From Ligula intestinalis (lineage: Eukaryota > Platyhelminthes > Cestoda > Diphyllobothriidea > Diphyllobothriidae), in the NCBI GenBank assembly GCA_036362985.1, contig JAYGXS010000003.1:50092428-50156427 (forward strand): a DNA stretch of 64,000 nucleotides. Reading direction: 5' to 3'. A program made the translations under genes and the position numbers. Of the stretch, positions 55,579-64,000 are shown piece after piece. The number at the start of each line of letters is the position of its first letter. Position 1 is the stretch's first letter. The notes under the pieces are model-generated. The model searched no databases, had not been told where the DNA came from, and was given only the letters and a program-made list of their open reading frames with translations.

Positions 55579-55770
55579 GGGCTCGTAGCTCAAATGTTAG
55601 GACGTTCGCCCCGACGGAAGAGATCGCGGGTTCAAATCTCGGTGTGGCAGCAATTTCAGCGGCCACACTAGGATTAGGTATCACTAGCCGATGACGCCTA
55701 AGAAGGCAGAAAAGGCCTTCCTAGTGTCCCCTGTCTTTGCTGGTAATGCCCTGCATATATACATATATAT
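55579..55770 (+). mobile_element. SINE copy C, tRNA-headed with hammerhead
   Basis: From 55579: GTGGGCTCGTAGCTCAAATG (box A-like), then ATCGCGGGTTCAAATCTCGG (box B, 55623-55642), a GGCAGCAATTTCAGCGGCCA linker, a hammerhead, GTCCCCTGTCTTTGCTGGTA and a (TA)n tail. About 190 bp. It sits head to head with copy D, with only about 50 bp between their heads. Confidence 0.78.
55676..55731 (+). ncRNA. hammerhead ribozyme in SINE copy C, one core mutation
   Basis: AGG (55676-55678), TATC loop, stem I strand ACTAG (55683-55687), then CCGATGA instead of CTGATGA (55688-55694). Stem II is GCCT/AGGC with AAGA loop inside a C-A mismatch, followed by GAAA (55709-55712), loop-less stem III palindrome AAGGCCTT (55712-55719), cleavage-site C at 55720, stem I strand CTAGT (55721-55725) and outer CC. 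All stems pair. The U-to-C change in the core CUGAUGA probably lowers or abolishes cleavage. Confidence 0.75.
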
Positions 55771-55845
55771 ATGATGTGCTCAAGCATGAGTGCGAAAGCT
55801 CAGACGAATAAACATTCCCCCCCCCCAGAGATCGCCTAACCTTAT
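55771..55845 (+). repeat. 70-bp direct repeat, right copy
   Basis: Same as 55184-55256 apart from a longer C run and single-base changes. The two copies bracket the SINE pair. Confidence 0.85.
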
Positions 55846-56451
55846 CCTTCCATTCCAATACCTGGGGTCAGCATCTTCGCTTATATCCATATATATGTAT
55901 ATAACGCTTTGGCTAAACATCCAGGTGAAAGCATGCCATCTCAAACAGATGTACAATAGATTGCCGTAGATTCCATGTTAAGTCCTCTTATTCTGTGGGA
56001 TAGCTTCATCGCACACCAGTTCAGAGAGCCAAATTCACGACTCTTAAGGCAGTTGTGACCAGAAGGGAAGCGAGGCTTAAAAGGACGCCACTAACCAGCC
56101 ATATCCTGGTTAACATAGCAGCGAGTGCTTCACATGGAGCCAGTCTCAGTGAGCACGGCTATCACGGCGGAGGCTGAAGAAAGTGTATTGGGTTCAGCTA
56201 ATCCCGACAGAAAGGCAGGCTCTGAATATGCACAGTGTATAAATGGGCAAGGATGCGGTTGGCTTATCACAATCCTTTCTTAAAGAACCAAAGGCAGAAA
56301 CAGGTAAAACTGGAGAAAAAGATGTAAACATTTCGCAAAAGTTGTTTGCAGATAAGTCAAGAGTCCAAGGCAATGACGCGCGCAAGTCAACCAATCCAAA
56401 AAGCAGCCTGGTCTTACGCGCAGAAAAAAAACACAGGAACATGTAGACACA
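55846..56451. other. no gene recognised
   Basis: Would include the 3' untranslated region of the exon at 56452-56961 (minus). A short AT-rich run lies near 55880-55903. No AATAAA was noted with confidence. Confidence 0.35.
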
Positions 56452-56961
56452 TTAATCAGCAAGGCTTCTCCCGCTACGCATGAGCCCACCACCGGCTGGC
56501 GACACGAGCAGCGGAGACTGCTTGAGCACGTTCAGGGCGGGGGCCGTTCGTCTGATGTCCGTTGGCTGACGGCCTGCTGACATGCTGAAACAGGTGCCTG
56601 CAGAGTGCTGTGGGAGAGTCCGTCCCAAGTGGGCCGTGCTCCCTGGCGGTGTCATCGGGCGACCCAAGTGACTCGGGCTGTTGGTGGGGGTTTTTGCGTT
56701 TTCACTGAAATCGGAACTTTCTGCGCGGTCGGTGGGCAATATAGGGATTTGAGGGAGCTTTGAAGCTCCGGCCTCCGGTTTCACTGCCCGGTTTCCGACG
56801 ACAAGTGCGTAACCCAGTTCTGTCCCATCGGCAGACAGCATTCGGAGAGAGTGCGGCAAGGAAGCGGGGCTCTCCTCGTTTTTAATCTTGGTTAGGTGCT
56901 GGATTTGACGTTCGAGCCTGTCGATCGACATGTTCAGGCTGAGCAACTGTTGTCTCAGCAG
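56452..56961 (-). CDS. 3' exon of a protein with a leucine-rich helix, LURAP/FAM89-like at best
   Basis: A good acceptor (TCTTCTACAG, AG at 56963-56962) opens in phase 0: LLRQQLLSLNMSIDRLERQI, then QHLTKIKNEESPASLPHSLR. A Ser/Pro/Thr-rich tail follows with SPSHLGRP, STAHLGRTLP, ALNVLKQSPLLVSPAGGGLM, and a stop. The N-terminal helix has the pattern QLLxxNxSIxxLxxxI seen in leucine-repeat adaptor proteins of the LURAP1/FAM89 type. The likeness is limited to about 20 residues, so the family call is tentative. HLGRP/HLGRT repeated in the tail may be a short motif. Upstream exons on the minus strand above 56.96 kb were not found. Confidence 0.5.
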   Translation of the reverse strand: MLRQQLLSLNMSIDRLERQIQHLTKIKNEESPASLPHSLRMLSADGTELGYALVVGNRAVKPEAGASKLPQIPILPTDRAESSDFSENAKTPTNSPSHLGRPMTPPGSTAHLGRTLPQHSAGTCFSMSAGRQPTDIRRTAPALNVLKQSPLLVSPAGGGLMRSGRSLAD

Positions 56962-58254
56962 CTGTAGAAGAGAAAACCTGAGTTAGAAATTTTATAGGAA
57001 GTTGGTGCAACGTTTCAATGCTTAAACGCAGTTGATGCATTAGACGAAAACTTCACTAAGGAATGGATTCCACTGGTTGTCGACAATCCGAGGCGAAAGC
57101 GATTTGCTTGACTTTTTAGAGGAAATTCAGCCACAGTCTAGACGGCAGGGTTTAGGTGACAAGATCACGTATGGGAAAGGGTGGATGTGCGGCTGTAACC
57201 GAAACTCGGGATCGCCAACTGGATGTGTCCAGACACCTGTACGCCTATACGAGCACTGGGGTAGGCGGAAATAGTACAAAAGGGTCCTATACTACCTACA
57301 ACAGACAGTTTTCTTAAGATAATTTGAACGTAAGTCATTGGTTTTTACACTAAATTGACCCCATGCTATGTACGCTTGTCCATCATGCGCGAGGACCACG
57401 CAGCAGGTGCAGGCGTGACTTTCGTAGTGAAGTTGCCGTGTTTTGACGGCAAGATAAGAGCAAAGCGGCCGGATATGGGCGTGGGCGCGGCGAGTGACAA
57501 ACCCAAATTACTCATCTTTGTATACCTCATGCGACTTGACTTACAACCTCGCCCCCCCCCCAACCCCATTAGGATGTATATACACCTGAGTACCATAAAT
57601 TCATCCAGGGAGCGATTACTTTAGGCTGATTAAATTTTAAAATGAGTACATAATTAGCAGCCGACTACCAGCCAATGATTGTTAGAGCACCGTAATGCAC
57701 CGTAAGTCATCATCTAAAGCGAATCACACGCATGTAGTAAAATACTTGCGCAGATTCCGCCTATCTCTTCTATTACAAGCCACGAGGAGTCGTGACTGCT
57801 TTTGTTATTTACTGCCACCGAGACGTGGCTTGCGTGGAAACTCCGACGATATTTGCATGCACTGTGCTCTTGTCGGAGCATTGTCGGTCGTAGACGCTTG
57901 CAATGGACTTACATAGTGCAAGAGTTTTGAGAAGACGAGGACGTGGTCGCTGGAACAAGACTTTTTATTCGTCGTTTCTGCTATCATAAGTTTTTTCTGG
58001 AGAACAGAAAGTTACAGGGAACAGAGTTTGACCATCTCGACGACTAGAGATAAAATGGAACTGATGATTATGCTTTTGCCATACAGTAACAACTCGAAGA
58101 GTGCCGATACACGCGAATGTGCGGCAATGTGGAAATCGCGTGGCTCACGGGCCCCAAGTATATTAAGTGCAATGACCTACCAACCTATATACGGTGCTGA
58201 GACTGAATTCAGCTAAATCAATTAGCAATTCTGAGAGAGCACGGAAGAACCCTG
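56962..58254. other. presumed intron or intergenic, no gene recognised
   Basis: No supported exon. A minus-strand repeat copy (GAAACGACGAATAAAAAGTC then TTGTTCCAGCGACCACG) lies at about 57938-57981. Confidence 0.4.
57935..57985 (-). repeat. dispersed CGAAACGT/AATAAA repeat, short copy
   Basis: Minus-strand GAAACGACGAATAAAAAGTC then TTGTTCCAGCGACCACGTCC, matching the tail module at 4.8 and 58.5 kb. Confidence 0.5.
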
Positions 58255-58545
58255 CCTCCACGTCCGCGAGTCACGCCAACATCCAAAACGGGTGACTACA
58301 TTTCAGGGGTTAACAACTCGACTGAGGGCCATCAAGCAATTATCACATCAGAGGGCAATCATCCTCGAGGAAGGGCGCGGGGTGGGCGTGAATTGTCATA
58401 GGTAGGCGGTAGCATGGGGGAAAAAAACTGCAATTCCTTGTACGTGCATTACCCGTACCTAGCGAGTTCGAACGTGAATCCGAAACGTCAAACGAATAAA
58501 GTTCTTGTTCCGGCGATCGCGTCTACTGCGTCTCAATTACTTCAT
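58255..58545 (+). repeat. dispersed CGAAACGT/AATAAA repeat, long copy
   Basis: Blocks in order: GTCACGCCAACATCC, ACGGGTGACTACATTTCAGG, GGCCATCAAGCAATTATCAC, GTGAATTGTCATAGGTAGGC, GTGCATTACCCGTACC, TGAATCCGAAACGTC, CGAATAAAGTTCTTGTTCCG, GCGATCGCGTCTACTGCGTC. Almost the same series follows at 58825-59160. Confidence 0.7.
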
Positions 58546-58824
58546 TGTCGGCAAAGTTTTACAACCCAACATAAATAGCAACTTTCAAAATAAGTAAAAC
58601 TGAACTGAACCTTGTTTCCTTTTATTCTTACCGGCCTACCTGCCGAAAATTAATCCGAATACGAAAATTATGCAACGCGATTCGCTTGGCGAAACCGAAA
58701 TTTTCATGAGGTGATAATAGCGAGTCACGAATGGAGCCATGACCTTCCCAGCCCATCGCCGTTGGGGGTACTTCGTTTGGCCACTCGAGGAGCACGCAGG
58801 CGAGCACTGTTTCCGGTGGGTCAG

Positions 58825-59160
58825 CTGATCGAGCAATCATCACGCCAACACGGGTGATTACATTTCAGCAGCTAACGACCCCCAAGTCGGCCATGAAGCA
58901 ATTATCGCAACAGAGGTCAATCATGGATAAGGAAGAAGACTTATCGAACACCGAATCAACTGGTTTATTGTCCTGAGCTTTCGAACTCTTACAGGTAAAT
59001 CATCCTCGATGAAGTGGGAGCCGTTAATTGTCATAGGTAGTTGGAAGGATGACGATCGCATCCTTGTTTTAATTATCGTGGCTGATGGGTTCGAGCATTA
59101 AACCAAAACATCAGACGAATAGAATTCATGTTCCAAAGATTGTGTCTGCCTCCTGACACA
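58825..59160 (+). repeat. dispersed CGAAACGT/AATAAA repeat, long copy with insertion
   Basis: ATCACGCCAACACGGGTGAT, TACATTTCAGCAGCTAACGA, GGCCATGAAGCAATTATCGC, GTTAATTGTCATAGG, AAACATCAGACGAATAGAAT. A stretch of about 70 bp at 58926-58995 has no counterpart in the 58255 copy. It contains a minus-strand TTCGAAAGCTCAGGACAATA AACC element, i.e. another repeat end nested inside. Confidence 0.65.
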
Positions 59161-61457
59161 AATTATCTTCAAAGTTTCAGTACTTGTAAATGATGTTATT
59201 CGCTCTCTCCACAAGACCGCCTTCAATACGACCTCTGTTAGCTTGACAGGATTCGGATAGGCCGAGTCCCTGAAGGATATAACTACCACGATCTTCAAGT
59301 TAGAACTCCCCCGATTCGCTTCAGTGATCTTGGTATTGGTCTTACGAAGGTCGGCGACTAGTAAAAATACTAAACGAACTATTTAGCACATGGTCAGCAC
59401 CGGAAAATCGAGCCAAGAATAGTTACCTGAGGTGGCTTTAACTAGGGCCAATAGACTGGATCCACTATAATAAGCAAAGGCGTGCTAAAAATAAGCCTCC
59501 AACTAAAAAAACGACGGCAGACGAGTCCATATACTTTATTAGGGGCAGATTGACTGTGGTTCAGTTAGTGGGATATACCAACATATTTGGCACGCGTATG
59601 TGTTTACCACTCAGATCCAATTCGCTTTGACATATTCTTGCCTAAGAACACATGAAAATTGGGAGGAGGCGGATGCTGCGCAACTCAGCACTTCTAATAT
59701 ATTTATGCTTCTTTCCGAATTTGAACACGGTCACCGATGAGCTAACGTTAATGGAAGAGCAATACTTCGATACCGATGTGCGCCAAACTTTCCTTTATCT
59801 GAGTAGACTTTAGCTGTCTGAGTCTTCATCACTGCAACGAGAACACCCAGGGCTTAAACAGTGCGCCCTAAAGAGGCTTTAACGGACAGTTCCTCCATTG
59901 GGAATATAGAAACTGTTACAAAAAGCGACGTCAAAAAAGCAATTGACTGTCCGACTGCAAAACAAGTGCCGGTTAGCAAGTACGGCTTAAGCTGGAGTAT
60001 TTTGAGAGTTAACTTCCATGGCACGTCAAAATCATAACGCAATAGAATTAAAATTTGAAATCAACACGTGCCATATAACTGTGGTACCAGCAGGTAGCAT
60101 CAGCTTCTGGAAATTAGTAAGTAATATGACCCGTTGATAACCATTTACCGAACACTAACGGAACTCGCTCGCCCCACTCTGCTTTGAGTATCATTTCTCG
60201 GAGCCCTGACAGCAGCCGTAGCGGCTAGTACTTTAGGCAGATAGTAAATAGGTCGCTTCAAGGTTGAAGACATATGTCATGATGTACAATGGTGGTTTTT
60301 AGGTATTTAAAAAACGCCTGAAGCCCAAAGGCAAAGGTTGTACTCAACAGAAATGTTGACGGATAAATCGAACATCGACAAGTCATCCGCTGAGAGTAAT
60401 CAAGACTACAGCAGTCTTAGAAGAGGGAGGTATCAATTTGCAATTGCACCTAGATGGTTTGGCAAGAGCTGCGGCAAATTTAGACTTGAAGCGCATCTAG
60501 AGTCCTGCAATCTATAATTTGCGGGCTGATGAAACAAACGGCTAAGAGTTACGCGAGTTTATATCTAATGAACCTAAAAATGCTGGGGACGGATAGCACT
60601 CCACCAGTCGAGGTTATCACATCAAACACCGTTAAAAGCCAACGTAAGCCAAACGTTAAAATGCTGGCTCTTTATGTTCGAAAATATCAAAAGACCACAG
60701 AGATTGTTTGTGGAATATTTACTCCAATCTATCAACCATACACCAACAGGCTGACAGTCAAGGTTTAAGCAAAATCAGCAGGCCATCGAGCATTTTAAGC
60801 AACCCTAAGGGAACTTGGGCCCGGAACCCCAACAGAATACGGAAAAGCCAATTTCCCCAGCATGTAGGCCTATGTAATGTTGAATACTACGACCGTAACT
60901 GGCAAGATAAGGAACAGTAGTGCAAGCGGTAGGTCATAACGTGTAAACTCGAGCACCAATTCGCTTGAGTTTAAATTGCACGTGGTTGCCCGGGTTTAGA
61001 GCATGACGGGCTGACAACGGCACGTAAACCGGGCAAGACTATTTCTAGTTCTCTGTCGTTATGAGTACTAAGTATGCATTACTTAGTGCTTGTCGTGCTA
61101 CTGCCTGAAAGAGCTTTAGACACAAAATTCCTCAGAAAAACGAGAACGTCAACTTTCCATCCTTCAATCAACCGGGTTAGGTCGAGGAATTCCATTTCAA
61201 TTTCACGCTGTGACAGGATCAATAGTCGTTGTGAGAAGTAGCGGTAAACACTGCCTAAATGTGATACCTAGCAAATGTAGGAAAGCATCCAGGCAGTAGA
61301 AATGGTGATGTTATAATATTAAAAAATTGCCAAGCTACTAGATTAAACTCTGACGCCTTTTGTGTTTCAACTTCTTACTGAATGGAAATTATGTTTTAAG
61401 AAATAGGTTCTGAGTCGTTTCAATTGAAAACATAGGGTCTCAAATAGAACGTCTTAC
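59161..61457. other. no gene recognised
   Basis: The remaining leucine-zipper exon of the Maf-type gene should lie on the minus strand below 61458 but was not identified. Open frames such as 60529-60768 have no recognised domain. Confidence 0.35.
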
Positions 61458-61690
61458 CTTTATGGCTGATGACTCATTTTGTGTCGCATACGTCAGCTCG
61501 GCGACTTCTGTTTGCTTCTTCTTCGCACAACGCCTGGCATACTTCCGATTCTGGAGGCGACGTCGACGGCTACGAAATTCATGATGCTGCTCAGGACTGA
61601 TAATGTGCTGTTCGAGGAGATTTCGAAGCTGCACTGTGGTCATGTGGACGAGTTCTTCATCGTTGTATTCGTACGGTTGCATGCCTGATT
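61458..61690 (-). CDS. Maf-type bZIP transcription factor, internal exon
   Basis: The exon reads MQPYEYNDEELVHMTTVQLR, then NLLEQHIISPEQHHEFRSRR, then RRLQNRKYARRCAKKKQTEV and AELTYATQNESSAIK. DEELVHMTTVQLRNLL is the extended homology region particular to Maf proteins. RRRRLQNRKYARRCAKKK is the basic region, with the Asn-x-x-Tyr-Ala-x-x-Cys core (NRKYARRC) that sets Maf apart from other bZIPs. The acceptor TTTATACAG ends at 61691, leaving two bases before the codons TCA GGC ATG, so the exon may continue an upstream reading frame. The donor GTAAGA starts at 61457. The leucine zipper would be on the next exon. Expected role: nuclear DNA-binding regulator at MARE-like sites. Confidence 0.78.
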
Positions 61691-62240
61691 CTGTATAAAC
61701 GAGAGAGCTGCAAATAAACGAGATAGACGCCAGAAAAATCTAGGTCAATATAATGTCTGACTTCGATGCATTGTAATTCCGATGTAGCGAGACTCTAAAG
61801 TTGGATAGGTAAAAATGTCAACTACCCACGAGAGCATGCAAACTAAACTAGAAGATTTTGAGAAAGTGCTTTTCATGTATTTTATCGATAAGACAGGTGG
61901 ACATGAGCAACGTTCCAGAAAAGATAAGTATTCCTGTGTCCAAACACTAAATATAATCCTAAAGTTAACTTCAACATAACCCTAACACAAGTCTTAACCC
62001 AAAAATTAGCACTAATATCCTCGAGAATTAACACAAGGCCCCTGAGTCACACATTGCTGCAAACTGTCTTGAGATGCACCTTTACTTTATAGTGGAAACA
62101 GCCATTGGGTTAGGGTCACATATTCATTGAATGCTCTGGTAATCATAATTCTGGTAGAAAGGTACGTCACCCTGAATTATAGCGCGAAAAATTGAAAGTA
62201 CATCTTGCCGTGAGTGAGGACTAGCGTTGCAGCTGTATGT
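61691..62240. other. presumed Maf-gene intron, no gene recognised
   Basis: Degenerate CCCTAAC-like runs near 61958-61999 are the only pattern noticed; no coding signal. Confidence 0.35.
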
Positions 62241-62279
62241 TCACTGGTGCTCCATTGATGACTGTTGTATGATGATACC

Positions 62280-62414
62280 CTGTTGAAGGTATTTCTCCGC
62301 AAACGTACTCTCGGAAATCGCTACGCATGAAGCTGTAGCATTGTTAGTATAGGCACGAGCACAGTAGAAGCAACTGCTTACTAGTAATGCACTGATTATC
62401 TTTTCTAAGCGCAT
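62280..62414 (-). CDS. candidate first exon of a secreted protein
   Basis: From the ATG at 62414 the minus strand encodes MRLEKIISALLVSSCFYCAR, then AYTNNATASCVAISESTFAE and KYLQQ. A basic N-region, a hydrophobic core (IISALLVSSCF) and small residues before AYTNN fit a signal peptide, with a probable cleavage near CARA-YT. A donor-like AACAGG-GTATCA lies at about 62282-62277; otherwise the frame stops at 62241. NNAT is an N-glycosylation sequon. No family is recognised. A chance frame is possible. Confidence 0.32.
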
Positions 62415-64000
62415 TCGTGAACTTGGTACGCAATTCAGCTTCGTCCTGGCATCTAGCATTCACCTATGACCCACAATACCTGCTTAACTTGGTGTCGGTC
62501 AGTCTACAACAGAGAAAACACCGGTCTCGTCCCGTAGCTTAGCAGAGTGATCCTGCTCATTTCGGGAGTCTATGAGGCTCGTTCACTTTTGGATAATCTC
62601 ACGAGCAACCTATCGTAATGAAGGACAGCTCTGGTCGCCTGAAAATTGGCACGCTACGATGTAAGAGTTGGAACTCTCAGTAAGAGTCCCTTGAACAAGG
62701 GCAACTAAGTAAGCGCCAAAAACACCTGCCGGAGTAGACCAGATGTCAGGATTGATAGCATTGGAAAACTCTTTCCTCTCACAACGAAACACAATCGTAT
62801 CATGGTTCTGTGTCTGCGTCTACGTCTGACCAATGGCCAGCTTCGGCAACACTAATGTTTACAAGGACATGTGTACCTTCCTATCCACTAATCCGAAAAC
62901 GACTTCACCAATACAGATTACGCTACCTGAAATGGGATGCTAGCTTGGTACAGCATCAACACCTACGATATAAAAGACCTTATCATGCAAGGCTGTATAT
63001 AAAACAACATTATTGTCTCATCTTCCAACACGGGATAGACAACGTGAATGTATTCTCGCTCGCAGTACTAGCAACTGCTGGACTATACCATAATCAGGAA
63101 ACATGATCGGTGTGTTGTACTAAGTTACGAAGGCGATGTGCTGTGCAAAATTTTGGACAGGCTACAGAGTTGTTATCACGAAGATAAGGATGCAACTCTA
63201 GATCTACAGGAGTCCGTAAGCTAAGCAAAGACGCGGCCAGTCAACTACTGCATTACCGTATCATAGATCGTACACCGAATGGAGTTAAGCGATCATGCAA
63301 AAAGACTCAGAAAGCGGCAAATGCATGACACCATCCACCATACCGTTCTGGAAACTCGCTTGCGCAAATGATGGTCCAAGAACTGGGACAACGATAAAAT
63401 TCAACATCTCTCCGAAGAATACAATCCACTATCTATGCCAACAATAGGAGACGCACATAACTGAATTTTTCGATGTCGAACCTTACTGCAAAAGAGCTTG
63501 GGGGATGTAAGACGACCGGCTAAATCATTAGGCAAAAGAAATACGAGGACATACCAACTGTAAGGACGCACATTACTATTCCGAGACAATTAAGGCAGTC
63601 TATATGCTGCCTTAATTATAACCCCAAACCAAGGCGACAAATAACTACAATCCTACCTTGAGGGAATTCGCGAATCTTACTGCGCTGGGTAGCGCCTTTG
63701 TTTGTTTGTGTAGTACTGCCACTGCAGCCAGAAGCTAATTATGATGCACTATAGCAATAGAGCAAACCAGGTTTGCTCTCCAGAGAGATGCTATCAGTTA
63801 CAGTCTGTTAAGGGTATGCCCGCTTCGGACTACATTTTCGCCTGGTTGTGGGCGAAATATAAGCTTACTGTTCACCCCAATAGCCAAGAAGCCGTCTACA
63901 AGCCTGATCATTGCGTTTTATTCTAGAATATTCTAGGTGCTATCGGAGGAAGAAAAACTTGGGAGATATGAACAATAACCGACGGACACAGAAGTGCGCT
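62415..64000. other. no gene recognised; right edge
   Basis: No supported exon or element. A perfect hairpin ATTAAGGCAG...CTGCCTTAAT occurs at 63589-63616. Confidence 0.35.
63589..63616. repeat. short perfect hairpin
   Basis: ATTAAGGCAG and its reverse complement CTGCCTTAAT are separated by TCTATATG. No flanking gene suggests a terminator role. Confidence 0.6.

Noticed and set aside
55440..55650. Functional tRNA genes at 55.45-55.65 kb
   Set aside because: Both tRNA-like heads run into SINE bodies and show mismatched arms; treated as SINE heads.
61955..62000. CCCTAAC-like runs as interstitial telomere repeat
   Set aside because: Units are irregular and too few; no tandem array.
1..64000. 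CRISPR arrays, operons or bacterial signals
   Set aside because: None seen; exon-intron structure and the retroelement content are eukaryotic.

Overview
The window is eukaryotic, repeat-dominated DNA. Coding signal is split into short exons with GT..AG borders, one intron is only 36 nt long, and most long reading frames belong to non-LTR retrotransposons and Penelope-like elements (PLEs). LINEs of several families, PLEs with GIY-YIG endonucleases, tRNA-derived SINEs and hammerhead ribozyme motifs together fit a parasitic flatworm, most likely a large-genome tapeworm. The species is inference; nothing here fixes it.

Layout. 1-10.5 kb: four minus-strand exons of a cytosolic glycerol-3-phosphate dehydrogenase (exon 1 at 10.4 kb, exon 4 at 3.6 kb). 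The C-terminal exons would lie beyond the left edge, and a rearranged PLE sits at 1.6-3.25 kb, downstream of the last visible exon. 10.7-14.0 kb: decayed LINE-1 (+). 14.65-14.9 kb: SINE copy A. 15.0-15.5 kb: LINE scraps. 16.0-20.1 kb: LINE-2 (+), with a YADH mutation in the reverse transcriptase (RT). 20.7-22.6 kb: LINE-3 (+), an uninterrupted 642-codon RT frame without endonuclease. 23.45-23.73 kb: SINE copy B with a 21-bp flanking direct repeat. 23.8-24.05 kb: likely terminal exon of an unknown membrane protein. 25.1-27.3 kb: LINE fragments. 28.2-28.5 kb: PLE endonuclease remnant. 28.6-32.8 kb: no gene recognised. 32.85-37.54 kb: LINE-4 (-), with a stop codon at the RT YADD box and a duplicated ORF1 module. 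38.0-38.8 kb: possible solo LTR. 40.1-43.25 kb: LINE-5 (-), same family as LINE-2. 45.9-46.3 kb: 400-base gap between palindromic tRNA-like arms. 49.15-49.7 kb: LINE fragment. 50.75-51.58 kb: large foldback repeat. 52.73 kb: 81-aa membrane protein. 53.2-55.9 kb: dense cluster with (TA)n, a hammerhead, an inverted PLE, and two head-to-head SINEs each with its own hammerhead. 56.5 kb: 3' exon with a leucine-rich helix. 58.2-59.2 kb: two copies of a dispersed repeat. 61.5 kb: Maf-type bZIP exon. 62.4 kb: possible secreted-protein first exon.

The most interesting signal is a set of type I hammerhead ribozymes at 23566-23620 (+), 53301-53360 (-), 55372-55429 (-) and 55676-55731 (+), with a decayed fifth at 14.8 kb. 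Three of the four lie just after the tRNA-like head of a SINE. Stems I, II and III differ in sequence between copies yet pair in each one. Stem III is a loop-less palindrome in the three SINE copies. This points to a tRNA-headed, ribozyme-carrying SINE family related in ribozyme design to hammerheads described in PLEs. A second theme is that both larger PLE copies (1.6-3.25 and 53.7-55.1 kb) have a 5' part inverted against the 3' part, as expected from twin priming.
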